Assembly (NCBI GenBank): GCA_015146655.1
Contig: VKHL01000018.1
Span: 30,001-94,000 of the forward strand
Direction of reading: 5' to 3'
Length of the DNA: 64,000 nucleotides
Source: Ochromonas danica
Lineage: Eukaryota > Sar > Chrysophyceae > Chromulinales > Chromulinaceae
Position 1 is the stretch's first letter. Every line of letters starts with the position of its first letter. The position numbers were made by a program, and so were the translations under genes. Below are positions 54,178 through 62,769 of the stretch, one piece after another. Under the pieces are notes generated by a model that made no database searches, was not told the DNA's origin, and saw only the letters and a program-made list of their open reading frames with translations.

Positions 54178-54606
54178 TTTATAATAGAGATGGCTTGTAA
54201 AGAACTAACTGGGGCTAATCTAAAGATGACAATGGGATAGTGTGCTGTGATCCAACTCATTGATCTCAATCACCGTTATTGCAGCCTAAATTTCTAGAGT
54301 TGGGTGGAGAGAGCCAGATTTTGGAGTTAACTTAACAAATATGTATTGATGAAATACATGATCTTGTTTAGAACGATAGGGCAGCCTCTATTGAGATTCC
54401 TCTGAAAGAGATGAGATTAAAATTAATAAAGCCCTACAAGGAGCTATGCCTGCTGGAGTATGCGCTATTATGAGATGATAGTTGGAGCACAACATCTATG
54501 GATTCCATGGAATCCATACCTTTTTAGCCGCGCAGCACAATAATAACTGTTCATCACCTTGTCAGCCAACAGGAATTGAATTGAAAAGAGTCACAAAGGA
54601 AGGAAA
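54178..54606. promoter_or_regulatory. Bidirectional intergenic region with a motif copy
   Basis: 429 bp between the GNAT gene and the 206-aa gene. It contains CCAGATTTTGGAGTTAA and, near 54500, the short palindrome ATTCCATGGAAT. Confidence 0.45.
54314..54330. promoter_or_regulatory. CCAG-TTTGGAG motif copy
   Basis: CCAGATTTTGGAGTTAA. The last 10 bases are shared with the copy at 49185-49200 (TTTGGAGTTA). TTCTAGAGTTGG lies just upstream. Confidence 0.5.
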
Positions 54607-55295
54607 ATGTCGGATAGTGATGATGACAAGCCCATCATTTCTCTCATTGAGAAACGTAAGTCTCTTCAAAAGAGTGAAGCAAAGGCCGCAGCGGAGGAGA
54701 GAGCAAAGAAGAAAGTGAAGGAGGAGAAGGCCAAGGGAGAGGTCGTGAAGAAAGAGCGAGGCACCAGGGCGTCCTCCTCTTCTTCTGGGGCCACGCAGAG
54801 TGCCTCGAAGCGCAGCATTGCCTTCTACGAAGAGACCAAGAAGGGTTTGCTGGTACAGCGTCTGCTTGTGCGGTGGTGGTACGCCATCGAGTGGCCCAAG
54901 AAAGAAGAGATTGGCCAGCCGCCCGAAGGCTACGAGAGTCTGGAGGGATTTCCTGGCGTCTTCATCAGCACAAAGGTACATCTCATTCTCTTTCTCCTGC
55001 ACCGTCCCCGCTGACCAGTCTTCTCTTCTTCTTCTCCATGCAGAGCGACTCTCTGGGCACAATACTTGACTTACGGAACAAATCCAACTGCCCCAACCTG
55101 GTCAATCTCTCTGCTTGGCCTTCGGATAAGCTGATTCAGACGCTAGAGCAAGCCTACGAAAAGCAAATGCTCTTGCTGGCGCAACACGAAGGCGAGGACT
55201 GCGCGCTCTACCGCATGCTCAAGGCGGAGCTCAAGGAGATCCGAAGAATCAACCCGAAGCAGGCCGACAGCGAGGCAGCCAAATTCACTTTCTGA
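54607..55295 (+). CDS. Unrecognised 206-aa protein with a conserved-looking WP-rich domain
   Basis: Two exons (54607-54975 and 55044-55295; 68-nt intron, phase 0). The N-terminal 65 residues are charged and lysine-rich (EERAKKKVKEEKAKGE), probably disordered and nuclear. The rest looks like one domain: LLVRWWYAIEWPKKEEI, GYESLEGFPGVFISTK, then LGTILDLRNKSNCPNLVNLS and a C-terminal helical segment KAELKEIRRINPKQA. I believe similar unnamed proteins exist in other protists but cannot name a family. Some resemblance to chromatin-reader beta folds (aromatic cage, GFPGVFI) is only suggestive. Confidence 0.7.
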
Positions 55296-55375
55296 CCTCT
55301 CCGGCCATGTCCACATTACTTCATTAACCATTGCATAACAAACACTATCCACTACCTTCCATCATCGAAACCTCT

Positions 55376-56743
55376 TCATATCCACAAGACGATGGCATGC
55401 ACGAGAACCTCCAACCCACGCGAATGCAATCGAGCGAGGAGGTTAGTCCTCAAGACTTCTTCCACGACAGAGGGAGGAGGAGGAGGGAGGATGCGCCCCT
55501 TCTTCTTGGAAGTGCCGGGACGCGGGTCCAGGACGAGTGAGAGCATGACAGCCTCCTTCCGAGCCAGCCAGTTGAGCTCTCTCAGCGCCGCCAGGAGGCG
55601 AGTTGGCATTGCGACCTTCAGCGAGCGTTCATGCTGACGGTGGAGGAGGAGGAGAAGGCGTGCGGTAATTGGATCGTCATAGAGGCCGTAGACAGAGACC
55701 ACCTTCTTACGACTGCGCACGACGCGAGTCTTCTCGAGCACGGTATCCACAGGCCAAGCCTCGAAGTTGTTTCTTGTCACGAGACCCACAGGGTGGCGAG
55801 CTACTAGCAGGCGCACCACTTGTCGTCCCACCCCGCCCACCACACCTGCTTCTCTCAAGTTGGGCACGATCTCCTTTTGCTTCCTTTTGTCCTTCTCATC
55901 TACTTGCTCGCTTTCGTCGGAAGAGCTCTCAGTGTCATCCTCGTTGCCATCGTCGTGGCTGGGGTCCTGCAGGCGCAGATCCTGCATCTCCTTCTCCAAT
56001 GCCGCATCCTGCTCCTTCGCTGTAGAAAGCACTGCTAAGTGTAGCGCTAGCCGTCCTTGGCGATCGGGAACACGAATAGCTTCTGGGTAGGCCTCGAGGA
56101 CCATCTCCACGGCCCGCGGATCCCTCGTGAAGGCGCAGAGGCAATGGAGGGGTAGCATGCCAAACGCATTCACTGCCCGCGCTCCCTCAGGGTACCGTCT
56201 CAATAAGATGCGGAGAATGTCCAAGTTCGGGCGGACGCGCTTGGCCGCGAAGTGGAGGGGCAGGCACAGCGAGGGCGACGGGGTGCTCACTGCCGCAGGG
56301 AAGGCCTTGCAGAGGGCGCGACAGACCTCCGCCTGAGCATCCTCTCGCATAACAGAAAAGAAGAGCGGCAGTAGGCCGTGGGAGTTCGCCACGCCAGCAG
56401 ATTCGGGCCAGGCGGTGAGGAGGCGCTGCACCACCACCACATCCACGTGGCGCTGGCGCAAGTAGCAGTGCAGAGGAAGATTGCCGTCTTCCAGATTCTG
56501 ACGCTTCAGACCTTCTGGACCGCTTTCGATGAGTGCTTGGAGGACTTCCAACAGCCAGGCAGTGGGTTTGCCACTCTGTAGGAGGAGGTGGAAGCTGTTC
56601 TCACCACTTTCTCGTCGAGTAACGCGACCGGCCAGCCGGTCCTGCGCGATGAAGGACAAGATTTTGGAGAGGTTGGCATCAGGTCGGGAAAGCTCCTCTA
56701 GCAAAGCCCTTCCATGCGTGGAAGGCAATTGGACAGGAGGCAT
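55376..56743 (-). CDS. Ankyrin-repeat protein
   Basis: An intron-free 455-aa frame. Residues about 85-265 hold five or six ankyrin-type units of the form GNLPLHCYLRQR, LCLPLHFAAKRVRP and GMLPLHCLCAFTRDP, each with an LLxxxPE turn; this P-E variant is common in stramenopile ankyrin proteins. A highly acidic linker (DDGNEDDTESSSDESEQ) separates them from a further ankyrin-like unit and a basic helical C-terminus with KKKGRILPPPPPS. No enzymatic domain is seen. It is likely a protein-interaction scaffold. Confidence 0.8.
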   Translation of the reverse strand: MPPVQLPSTHGRALLEELSRPDANLSKILSFIAQDRLAGRVTRRESGENSFHLLLQSGKPTAWLLEVLQALIESGPEGLKRQNLEDGNLPLHCYLRQRHVDVVVVQRLLTAWPESAGVANSHGLLPLFFSVMREDAQAEVCRALCKAFPAAVSTPSPSLCLPLHFAAKRVRPNLDILRILLRRYPEGARAVNAFGMLPLHCLCAFTRDPRAVEMVLEAYPEAIRVPDRQGRLALHLAVLSTAKEQDAALEKEMQDLRLQDPSHDDGNEDDTESSSDESEQVDEKDKRKQKEIVPNLREAGVVGGVGRQVVRLLVARHPVGLVTRNNFEAWPVDTVLEKTRVVRSRKKVVSVYGLYDDPITARLLLLLHRQHERSLKVAMPTRLLAALRELNWLARKEAVMLSLVLDPRPGTSKKKGRILPPPPPSVVEEVLRTNLLARLHSRGLEVLVHAIVLWI

Positions 56744-56891
56744 TGCCTGTGTCAGCCAGCGTCCAGATCTTCAAGCATCTGGAGATCTAGCCAGCTCCAT
56801 TCTCTTGAAAAACTGTTTCTTCCATGTTAACTTAACAAGAATGGGTGGGGCGAATGTTATTATGAACTCCATCAGCTAATTCCGAGAGAGG
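56744..56891. promoter_or_regulatory. Bidirectional promoter, ankyrin and methyltransferase genes
   Basis: Only 148 bp between divergent starts. It contains CCAGATCTTCAAG and CATCTGGAGATCTAG (56770-56796), again CCAGA/TCTGGAG half-sites. Confidence 0.45.
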
Positions 56892-57473
56892 ATGCAGAGA
56901 CTGGCGGAAGGAGAAGATCATGAGGAGGATGACTCTTCTCCCTTCCACTGGATGGAGGGAGACAGTCTCGCGCCTCCCTGCCAGACTGACCGCGAAGTGA
57001 TCAGCGCGCTACTCACTCTCCTCGAGCCCTTCGCCTCTCAGGCCTCCACTCTGCTGGACTTGGGCTGCGGTGACGGACGAGTCTGTCTCGCGGCTAGTCG
57101 AGCCTTCGACTGCAAGAGCATTGGCGTGGAGATTGAAGAGACTCTGGTGGAGCGCTTCCGGCGGAACCTCTCGAAGGAGGAAGAGGGACCTGCAGGACTG
57201 AAGGATCTGGTCACCATCGTGCATGGAGACCTGCTGGAGGTGGACTTGGAGGCAGCCAGCATCATCGTGCTCTACTTGCTGCCCGAGGCCGTGGCGCTCA
57301 TCGCCGAGCGGCTCAAGGCGGCGCTGCGGAAGGGCAAAGTGGTGGTCTGCAACTCGTGGGGCCTGAAGGACCTCGTGCCTCACCAGAAGACAGTCTGCGG
57401 CCCTGCCAACAATGTCGTGCTCTACCTCTACACGCGAGACTGCCTGCCCCCTCTACCTCATAACATAACATAG
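56892..57473 (+). CDS. SAM-dependent methyltransferase, class I
   Basis: An intron-free 193-aa frame. Motif I LDLGCGDGRV (55-64) binds S-adenosylmethionine, with the acidic end of strand 2 at GVEIEE. VHGDLLEVDLEAASIIVLYLLPEA gives motif II/III, followed by the LKAALRKGKVVVCNSWGL strand. The small size and the YLLPE in place of a D/N-P-P-Y motif resemble the ATPSCKMT/ANTKMT (FAM173) protein-lysine methyltransferases more than DNA or RNA enzymes. That narrower call is tentative, and no membrane segment is present. Confidence 0.82.
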   Translation: MQRLAEGEDHEEDDSSPFHWMEGDSLAPPCQTDREVISALLTLLEPFASQASTLLDLGCGDGRVCLAASRAFDCKSIGVEIEETLVERFRRNLSKEEEGPAGLKDLVTIVHGDLLEVDLEAASIIVLYLLPEAVALIAERLKAALRKGKVVVCNSWGLKDLVPHQKTVCGPANNVVLYLYTRDCLPPLPHNIT

Positions 57474-57527
57474 CTACTGTATGCTAATTAGTTAGCCTAG
57501 ACTATATACAAACAATGAACGAATGAG

Positions 57528-57545
57528 TGAATGAATGAATGAATG
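57528..57545. repeat. (GAAT)n microsatellite
   Basis: About four and a half GAAT units between two convergent stops. Confidence 0.8.
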
Positions 57546-57559
57546 TAGCACCTCTTGGT

Positions 57560-60500
57560 CTAGAGGTAGAGCTGGTAGAGCTCGCGTAGGTAAGGGTCAG
57601 GAAGGTCAACATCAGAACTCCTCATCCTCCTCTCACCTCCTCCTCCGCCGCTCTTGATCTTGCTCTTGTTCTTCCCCACACTCCTACTGCTCGCCCTGGC
57701 TTTGCTAGAAGAAGAACCAGTAGTGTTGGCGGAGGAAGGTCTAGCACGGCTGTGTGGCCGCAGGGTAGCAGCAGCTGGCTCGTCAGCAACCTTCTTAGTG
57801 CGTGCATTACCTCTCGCCCTCGAAGAAGAAGAAGCGACACGAGCATCGCCAGCTGCTGGGGTAGCGATAGCGTTGGCAGCAGAGGCATAGGAGGAGGAGG
57901 GTCGAGGGCGGCGAGCTGGAGGAGCAGGAGCAGTCGGTGACGAGGGACTGCGCAGGAAGGTCTGGGCGAAGAAGTCCTCCAGCCCCACGCCAGCTGAGGA
58001 GGTAGCAGGGGCGACGGGCGAGGCGAGGTATGAATAGGAGGAAGGGCGGGGCGGGCTGCGTGGCGGAGGGATGCGAGGCGGAGGTACATCTTCTCTCGGC
58101 ACGAACCAATGCATCCCTGCTACCCCTTCCTCCTCCTCCTCCGGCATTGTCATGCATCTACTGGACAATACACTCTCCCAGGTCGAACGATAGCTTGTGG
58201 TATGAAGCGAGGGACGTTTAGCAAGTAGACGCTCGCTGTGCAGCCTGCTAGCTTCCCACACTGCCTCCTCCTCCTCCTCCTCCTCCTGCTGCTGTTGCTC
58301 TACCTCCTCATGCAGCGCTTCCTCTGGTACCTCTTCGCTATGAGCGTCTCTCGTGCAGTGCCAAGGTGGGAGGAGCAGAGCTGCGGCAGGTAGCAGAGGG
58401 AGACTGAGGATGTCCTCAGCGGTTACCACTTGCACAGGCTCGCACAGCAGCGAGTCATAGCCATCCATACCCTCCTCCTCCTCCTGCTCTGCTTCCTCGG
58501 TAATGTCTTTGACCTCTTCTCCACCAGCCAGCAGCTCTTCTAAAGGCGAGGCCTGTGGAGGGTAGCAGGGCAGCAGGGCAACAGCAGCAGCAGCAGAGCG
58601 GGAGAGTTGGTCTTCCTCGAGCATCTCGCCTCTCTCGAGCCTTTCCCAGGCGACTCGAGCTACCACGGCGAGCATGGGCCTCCTTCTCTCCTTTGCCAGG
58701 GAGACTTGCAGCTGTCGCCGAGCTAGACAGCGTCTCCACGCCCTCTGCATCCTGCGCGTGGCTGATCGACGTCTCAAGTAGTGCAGGAGGAGGAGGTGGT
58801 AGACACGACTAGCACACTGCCTGCGCACTCGACTAGCACAGCGCATGCCAAGGACAACCTTACGCAATGCGCGGTAATAGTAGAGCAGTCTTCGCCGACG
58901 CCACCACCTCGTGACCGTCAACGAGGCGCTACCACGACGCTTCAAGTAGCATCTGACCGTTCGCTGCAGTCGACTAGCAGCTCGGCATCGCTTGAGACGA
59001 AGCAATGCTCGCACAGCCAGGAAGCGACGAGCAGCAGTCTGCAGGAGAAGAGACGCACGCTCTGTGTGCAAGTGTTTGGCTAGTCGACAAGCCAGCCACC
59101 GCCTCGTTACCGCCTGCAGCACTACCGCAGAGGTGTAACGGAGTGTGTGGTAGCGCCGCACTCGCTCTAGCATCAGTCGAGCCCAAGCCTGTAGCCTCCG
59201 CAGCGCCTCATAGCCTGCCACCAACTGATCCAAGCACTCGACCTGCCGCGCTTCTAGCCTTCGACCCTGCAGACAGAACGTGTGCACGTCTATCCCTCCT
59301 CCTCCTCCTCCTTCACAGTGTCCTTCGCTGATGGAAGAGGTAGCAGCGAGTCCTGAGGAAGTGCGCGGCCTTCCCAGAGGGACACTGGTATTGTCACTAC
59401 CGAGGGAGTGCAGCACAATCCAATCCTTTCTAGCCACGACACTTCCATTGCGATTGATGGGAGAAGGAGCAACAGCAGCAGCAGCAGGAGGAGGAGGAGG
59501 AGCAGATTGGCCAAGAGAAGACGAGCTAGACGAGGAGTCAGGACGAGAGAAAAGCTCTTCCCAGCACTCTCCCCCACCACTACCACTACCACTACTACCA
59601 CCCACACCTCCTCCTCCTCCTCCCACCTCCTCCTGCGGTCCCTTCTCCAGTTGTTGTTCTTGTTGTCGTCTTATCTTCGTCTGTTGGTCCCAAAAGGTTA
59701 GAAAAGGTTCGTCAAGCTGTGAGCGAATAGTCAACGCGACGAGTTGCTGACTCATTCTGCGGATCAGTTGGCTTTGTCTGGCATTGCGGTGGGCCATGGC
59801 GGGGCTCATGTTCACTTCGAGCAGCCAGGCCTCGAGGGAGGAATCGATCAGCACGTCGAAGCCTAAGAACTCGAAAGAACCTGCGCGAGGTAACACCTTC
59901 AGCTGGGCGATCTCTAGCACTGCCTCGATCTTCTCCTTGATGCGCGGCCAGAGGAAGTGTCGCCAGAGATGGAAGCGATGCTGTGGAGGACAGGAGGAGG
60001 AGGAGGAGGAGGAGGGGGAAAGGTGGTGGAGGATAGCAGCCTGTAGAGGAGGAGAAAAGAGGAAGTGCTCGCCTCGTTGCAGTCGTTCCTCACAGACACG
60101 CTGCAGCAAATCCTCTAATTCCACTTGACCTAGTAGCAACTCCTCCTCTCCTCCTCCTCCTCCTCCACTAGTGATACCCTCTCTCTCTTCGTCATCCCCC
60201 CCACCCCTATTACCACAACTACCTTCTTCCTCTGTGATGACCTTGCGCTGGACGGAGTAGTTGGTGAGGTGCACAGCGTCATCGTTCAGTGAGTTGATGA
60301 CGTCTTGCCGGCCGCGGTAGACCGCACGACAGCGACGGCCATAGACGGTAGCATACACCCACGCAGACATGCATCTACCTCCCTCCTGCGACCGAGAAGG
60401 TGGTAGATAGGAGGTGATAGCAACCCAGACGCGCAGGTCGAACTTCTTCTCTCGATGTAGCAGAGGCGTCTCGATGTACTTCTGCGCTACCCGCCCAGCC

Positions 60501-61486
60501 ATGCGCTGCTCCAGTGCCAGCGCCTCCTGCAGACTGCTCACTAGGCGAATACCCTTGCCACAAGAGGAGTCAGGAGACTTGACCACCCAGATGTTGCGAA
60601 AGCCTTCCATCACAGCCTGTGCAGAGCATTTGCCGAAGAGGCGCAGGGCTGAGGCCACGCGGTAGTCGAAGGGGCGGAAGGTCTGGAAGATGGACGCCTT
60701 CTCCGCTGAGGTGAAAGGACGAAGGCTGAAGACTTCAAGGCTTGCTAGGTAGTCATCAGGTAGTGAGAGAGAGGCGGAGAGGCGCTGGCTGAAGGAGACG
60801 ATACCTCGCCACTCCTCCTCCTGCAGAGCCTCCTCGCGGTCTTTGAAGTGCTTCGAGATATCCACCCCAGGCCATTCGCCATAATAGTTTATGCGTAGAT
60901 ACCATATCACAGCCCAGAGACTATCAGAAAGGATCCTCTGCACATTGGAGGAGGAGGTGGTGGAGGAGGAGGAGAAGGCTATCTCTTGAGGCCAATCTCT
61001 CTTCAAGATCTCAGCATACCGTGAGAGGAGATAGACTTTCAACACATTGACAGCAGCAGAGAGACGGTAGTCGTCTATGAATTCCTCACGCTGGCAGGGG
61101 TCTCCCAGGTTGTAATTGCGCGGGACGAGGCGGTAGCTGTCGTGGGAGAGCCAGTGCGCGCCGTCCCTCAAGAGGTCGCACAGGCCCTGCTTGCGAGTGA
61201 GGTGATGGATGCCTTCGAAGTGGTTGCAGAGCTGGCCTGGCAGCAGGTCAGAGAAGTCGACGTCCTTCTCGTTCAAAGTCCAGACCAGCTTGGGGGCTTG
61301 AGTGTTAGGAAGACGTCGCTGCTCCACTTTAGAGCGACGGCGATAAGGCACACGCTTCCAGCCATGGTCGAGGAGGACGTCGATGACGTCTCGATAGCAG
61401 CGCTCGGCAGTGTCTTCGAAGGTGAAGGTGGGCACTTTGGAGCTGAAGGCGATGGCCTCTTCGATGGCGCTGGACTTGCGACTCAT
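57560..61486 (-). CDS. TTLL3/8-like tubulin glycylase with IQ motifs and disordered tail
   Basis: An intron-free frame of 1308 aa. The N-terminal part has the TTLL3/8 features VDFSDLLPGQLCNHFEGIHH, LTRKQGLCDLLRDG and FIDDYRLSAAVNVL. The ATP-grasp core follows: NIWVVKSPDSSCGKGI (about 297-312), VAQKYIETPLLHREKKFDLRVWV, HLTNYSVQ (about 404) and FEFLGFDVLIDSS to WLLEVNMSPAM (about 557). Family members ligate the first glycine onto tubulin of cilia and flagella. A segment at about 785-930 is packed with IQ-type helices (AVVLQAVTRRWLACRLAK, LLLQTAARRFLAVRALL), which should bind calmodulin or centrin. The last 380 residues are low-complexity (Pro, Ser, Glu, Gly runs from TCC/GGA triplets). The ORF opens a few codons upstream, but the first ATG is at 61486. 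Confidence 0.85.
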   Translation of the reverse strand: MSRKSSAIEEAIAFSSKVPTFTFEDTAERCYRDVIDVLLDHGWKRVPYRRRSKVEQRRLPNTQAPKLVWTLNEKDVDFSDLLPGQLCNHFEGIHHLTRKQGLCDLLRDGAHWLSHDSYRLVPRNYNLGDPCQREEFIDDYRLSAAVNVLKVYLLSRYAEILKRDWPQEIAFSSSSTTSSSNVQRILSDSLWAVIWYLRINYYGEWPGVDISKHFKDREEALQEEEWRGIVSFSQRLSASLSLPDDYLASLEVFSLRPFTSAEKASIFQTFRPFDYRVASALRLFGKCSAQAVMEGFRNIWVVKSPDSSCGKGIRLVSSLQEALALEQRMAGRVAQKYIETPLLHREKKFDLRVWVAITSYLPPSRSQEGGRCMSAWVYATVYGRRCRAVYRGRQDVINSLNDDAVHLTNYSVQRKVITEEEGSCGNRGGGDDEEREGITSGGGGGGEEELLLGQVELEDLLQRVCEERLQRGEHFLFSPPLQAAILHHLSPSSSSSSSCPPQHRFHLWRHFLWPRIKEKIEAVLEIAQLKVLPRAGSFEFLGFDVLIDSSLEAWLLEVNMSPAMAHRNARQSQLIRRMSQQLVALTIRSQLDEPFLTFWDQQTKIRRQQEQQLEKGPQEEVGGGGGGVGGSSGSGSGGGECWEELFSRPDSSSSSSSLGQSAPPPPPAAAAVAPSPINRNGSVVARKDWIVLHSLGSDNTSVPLGRPRTSSGLAATSSISEGHCEGGGGGGIDVHTFCLQGRRLEARQVECLDQLVAGYEALRRLQAWARLMLERVRRYHTLRYTSAVVLQAVTRRWLACRLAKHLHTERASLLLQTAARRFLAVRALLRLKRCRAASRLQRTVRCYLKRRGSASLTVTRWWRRRRLLYYYRALRKVVLGMRCASRVRRQCASRVYHLLLLHYLRRRSATRRMQRAWRRCLARRQLQVSLAKERRRPMLAVVARVAWERLERGEMLEEDQLSRSAAAAVALLPCYPPQASPLEELLAGGEEVKDITEEAEQEEEEGMDGYDSLLCEPVQVVTAEDILSLPLLPAAALLLPPWHCTRDAHSEEVPEEALHEEVEQQQQEEEEEEEAVWEASRLHSERLLAKRPSLHTTSYRSTWESVLSSRCMTMPEEEEEGVAGMHWFVPREDVPPPRIPPPRSPPRPSSYSYLASPVAPATSSAGVGLEDFFAQTFLRSPSSPTAPAPPARRPRPSSSYASAANAIATPAAGDARVASSSSRARGNARTKKVADEPAAATLRPHSRARPSSANTTGSSSSKARASSRSVGKNKSKIKSGGGGGERRMRSSDVDLPDPYLRELYQLYL

Positions 61487-62769
61487 TCTCTCTCTTACCA
61501 AGACACAATGGCCATCTCATAAAACTATCACGAGCAGAAGGTTTGTTCTCTTGGTTGGCCCTCCCAGAGGATTACTGACTGACTGCCTCTTCTCTTTCAA
61601 AAGTGTTCCTTGACCAACTCACACGGACAGTTTCTTCGCGCCATTTGCGCACTTTTCCCCGCTACATTTAGACACCAGCCGGCACATATTATACCTACGG
61701 CGCATATTGGGCTAGACTACATTTTCAACAAAAGTCACAATCATCTATCTTTACTCGTTTAAAAAATATGGTTAATTTAGGTTATTAATGTGCTAAATAG
61801 AGAACCTCGCTCTATCGAATTACTGTAGGTGAGGTATTAATCAAGCTAGCCTAGTACAATGCCTTGAAGTTCCTCTAAGGGTATGGAATGACCATGTAGA
61901 GTGTACGGATTTGCCCCTAGATGGCCCCAGCGACTACTCCACAGATAGAAAGGCTTCAACTGAGACAAAAGAGTAACACAACAGTTGACCAACTGGTCTA
62001 TTATTCCTCACAATACTCGATACTCAGCTTCTAATAGAACAGGAGAAAGGGTTAGAGATAGGTTACAAAGGTTGTTTGTCAATATACACAAGAAAGGATA
62101 TGTGATATGCTCATTAGTTAAGCGTATAAAATGGTTTGTAAGCACAGGGCAAGAGCCCTCATACAGCTCCAATAATTAAGCTAATCATCGCAATATCACT
62201 CAGAGCTAGCTAGCCTAGAAGGAGGGGGAGGTGGGGCAGTAGAGGAGAGGAGGTGCTCATACAGGTCCCCATAGGGGAGTGTAATCAGAGTCACTCAAAA
62301 TGAGCGGTCATACATCGTCAGGTGTTTGGTTGTTGTCATTGCACTTTCTCTCTCGCTCTCTTTCTCTGCTCCAACCCTCCTCTACACAATTTCAGACACA
62401 ACATAGAAACAACAGCTTACTTACCCTTTGCGATGATCTCAATAGATCCCAACAGATCTCAGGTGATCCGTTGAATCTCACAGAGAGAATGCAGGCAAGC
62501 ATGGAAGCATGCAAGCTTCAGTGTTAACTAGCTCATCAGCCCATGAGTGAAAGCAGGCCACTTCCTCCTTCAGGAGTTGACTTTGTTCGTGAGGGACCTC
62601 ATCGTCATCGTCATCGTCATTTGTTTGTGGTTCTCACACCCACCACTGAGTCTTCCCACGCAATGTAGTACTATACTATCACTAGTATAATCATTATTAA
62701 AGAATAATGAAATTACGTAAATAAAGGAACAAGAATCGATGACAGATAATAATTGACATCATCATTATT
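61487..62769. other. 1.3-kb intergenic region, no recognised gene
   Basis: The longest gene-poor gap in the right half. There is a small open frame at 62300-62527 (75 codons) without domains, a (GTCATC)n-like run near 62601-62620 and a polypurine stretch near 62220-62250. I see no promoter motif copy. It may hold UTRs or a non-coding gene. Confidence 0.4.

Noticed and set aside
59280-59750. Long antisense open frames within the TTLL gene
   Set aside because: They are made of Ser, Pro and Arg runs mirrored from GGA/TCC triplets of the sense gene.
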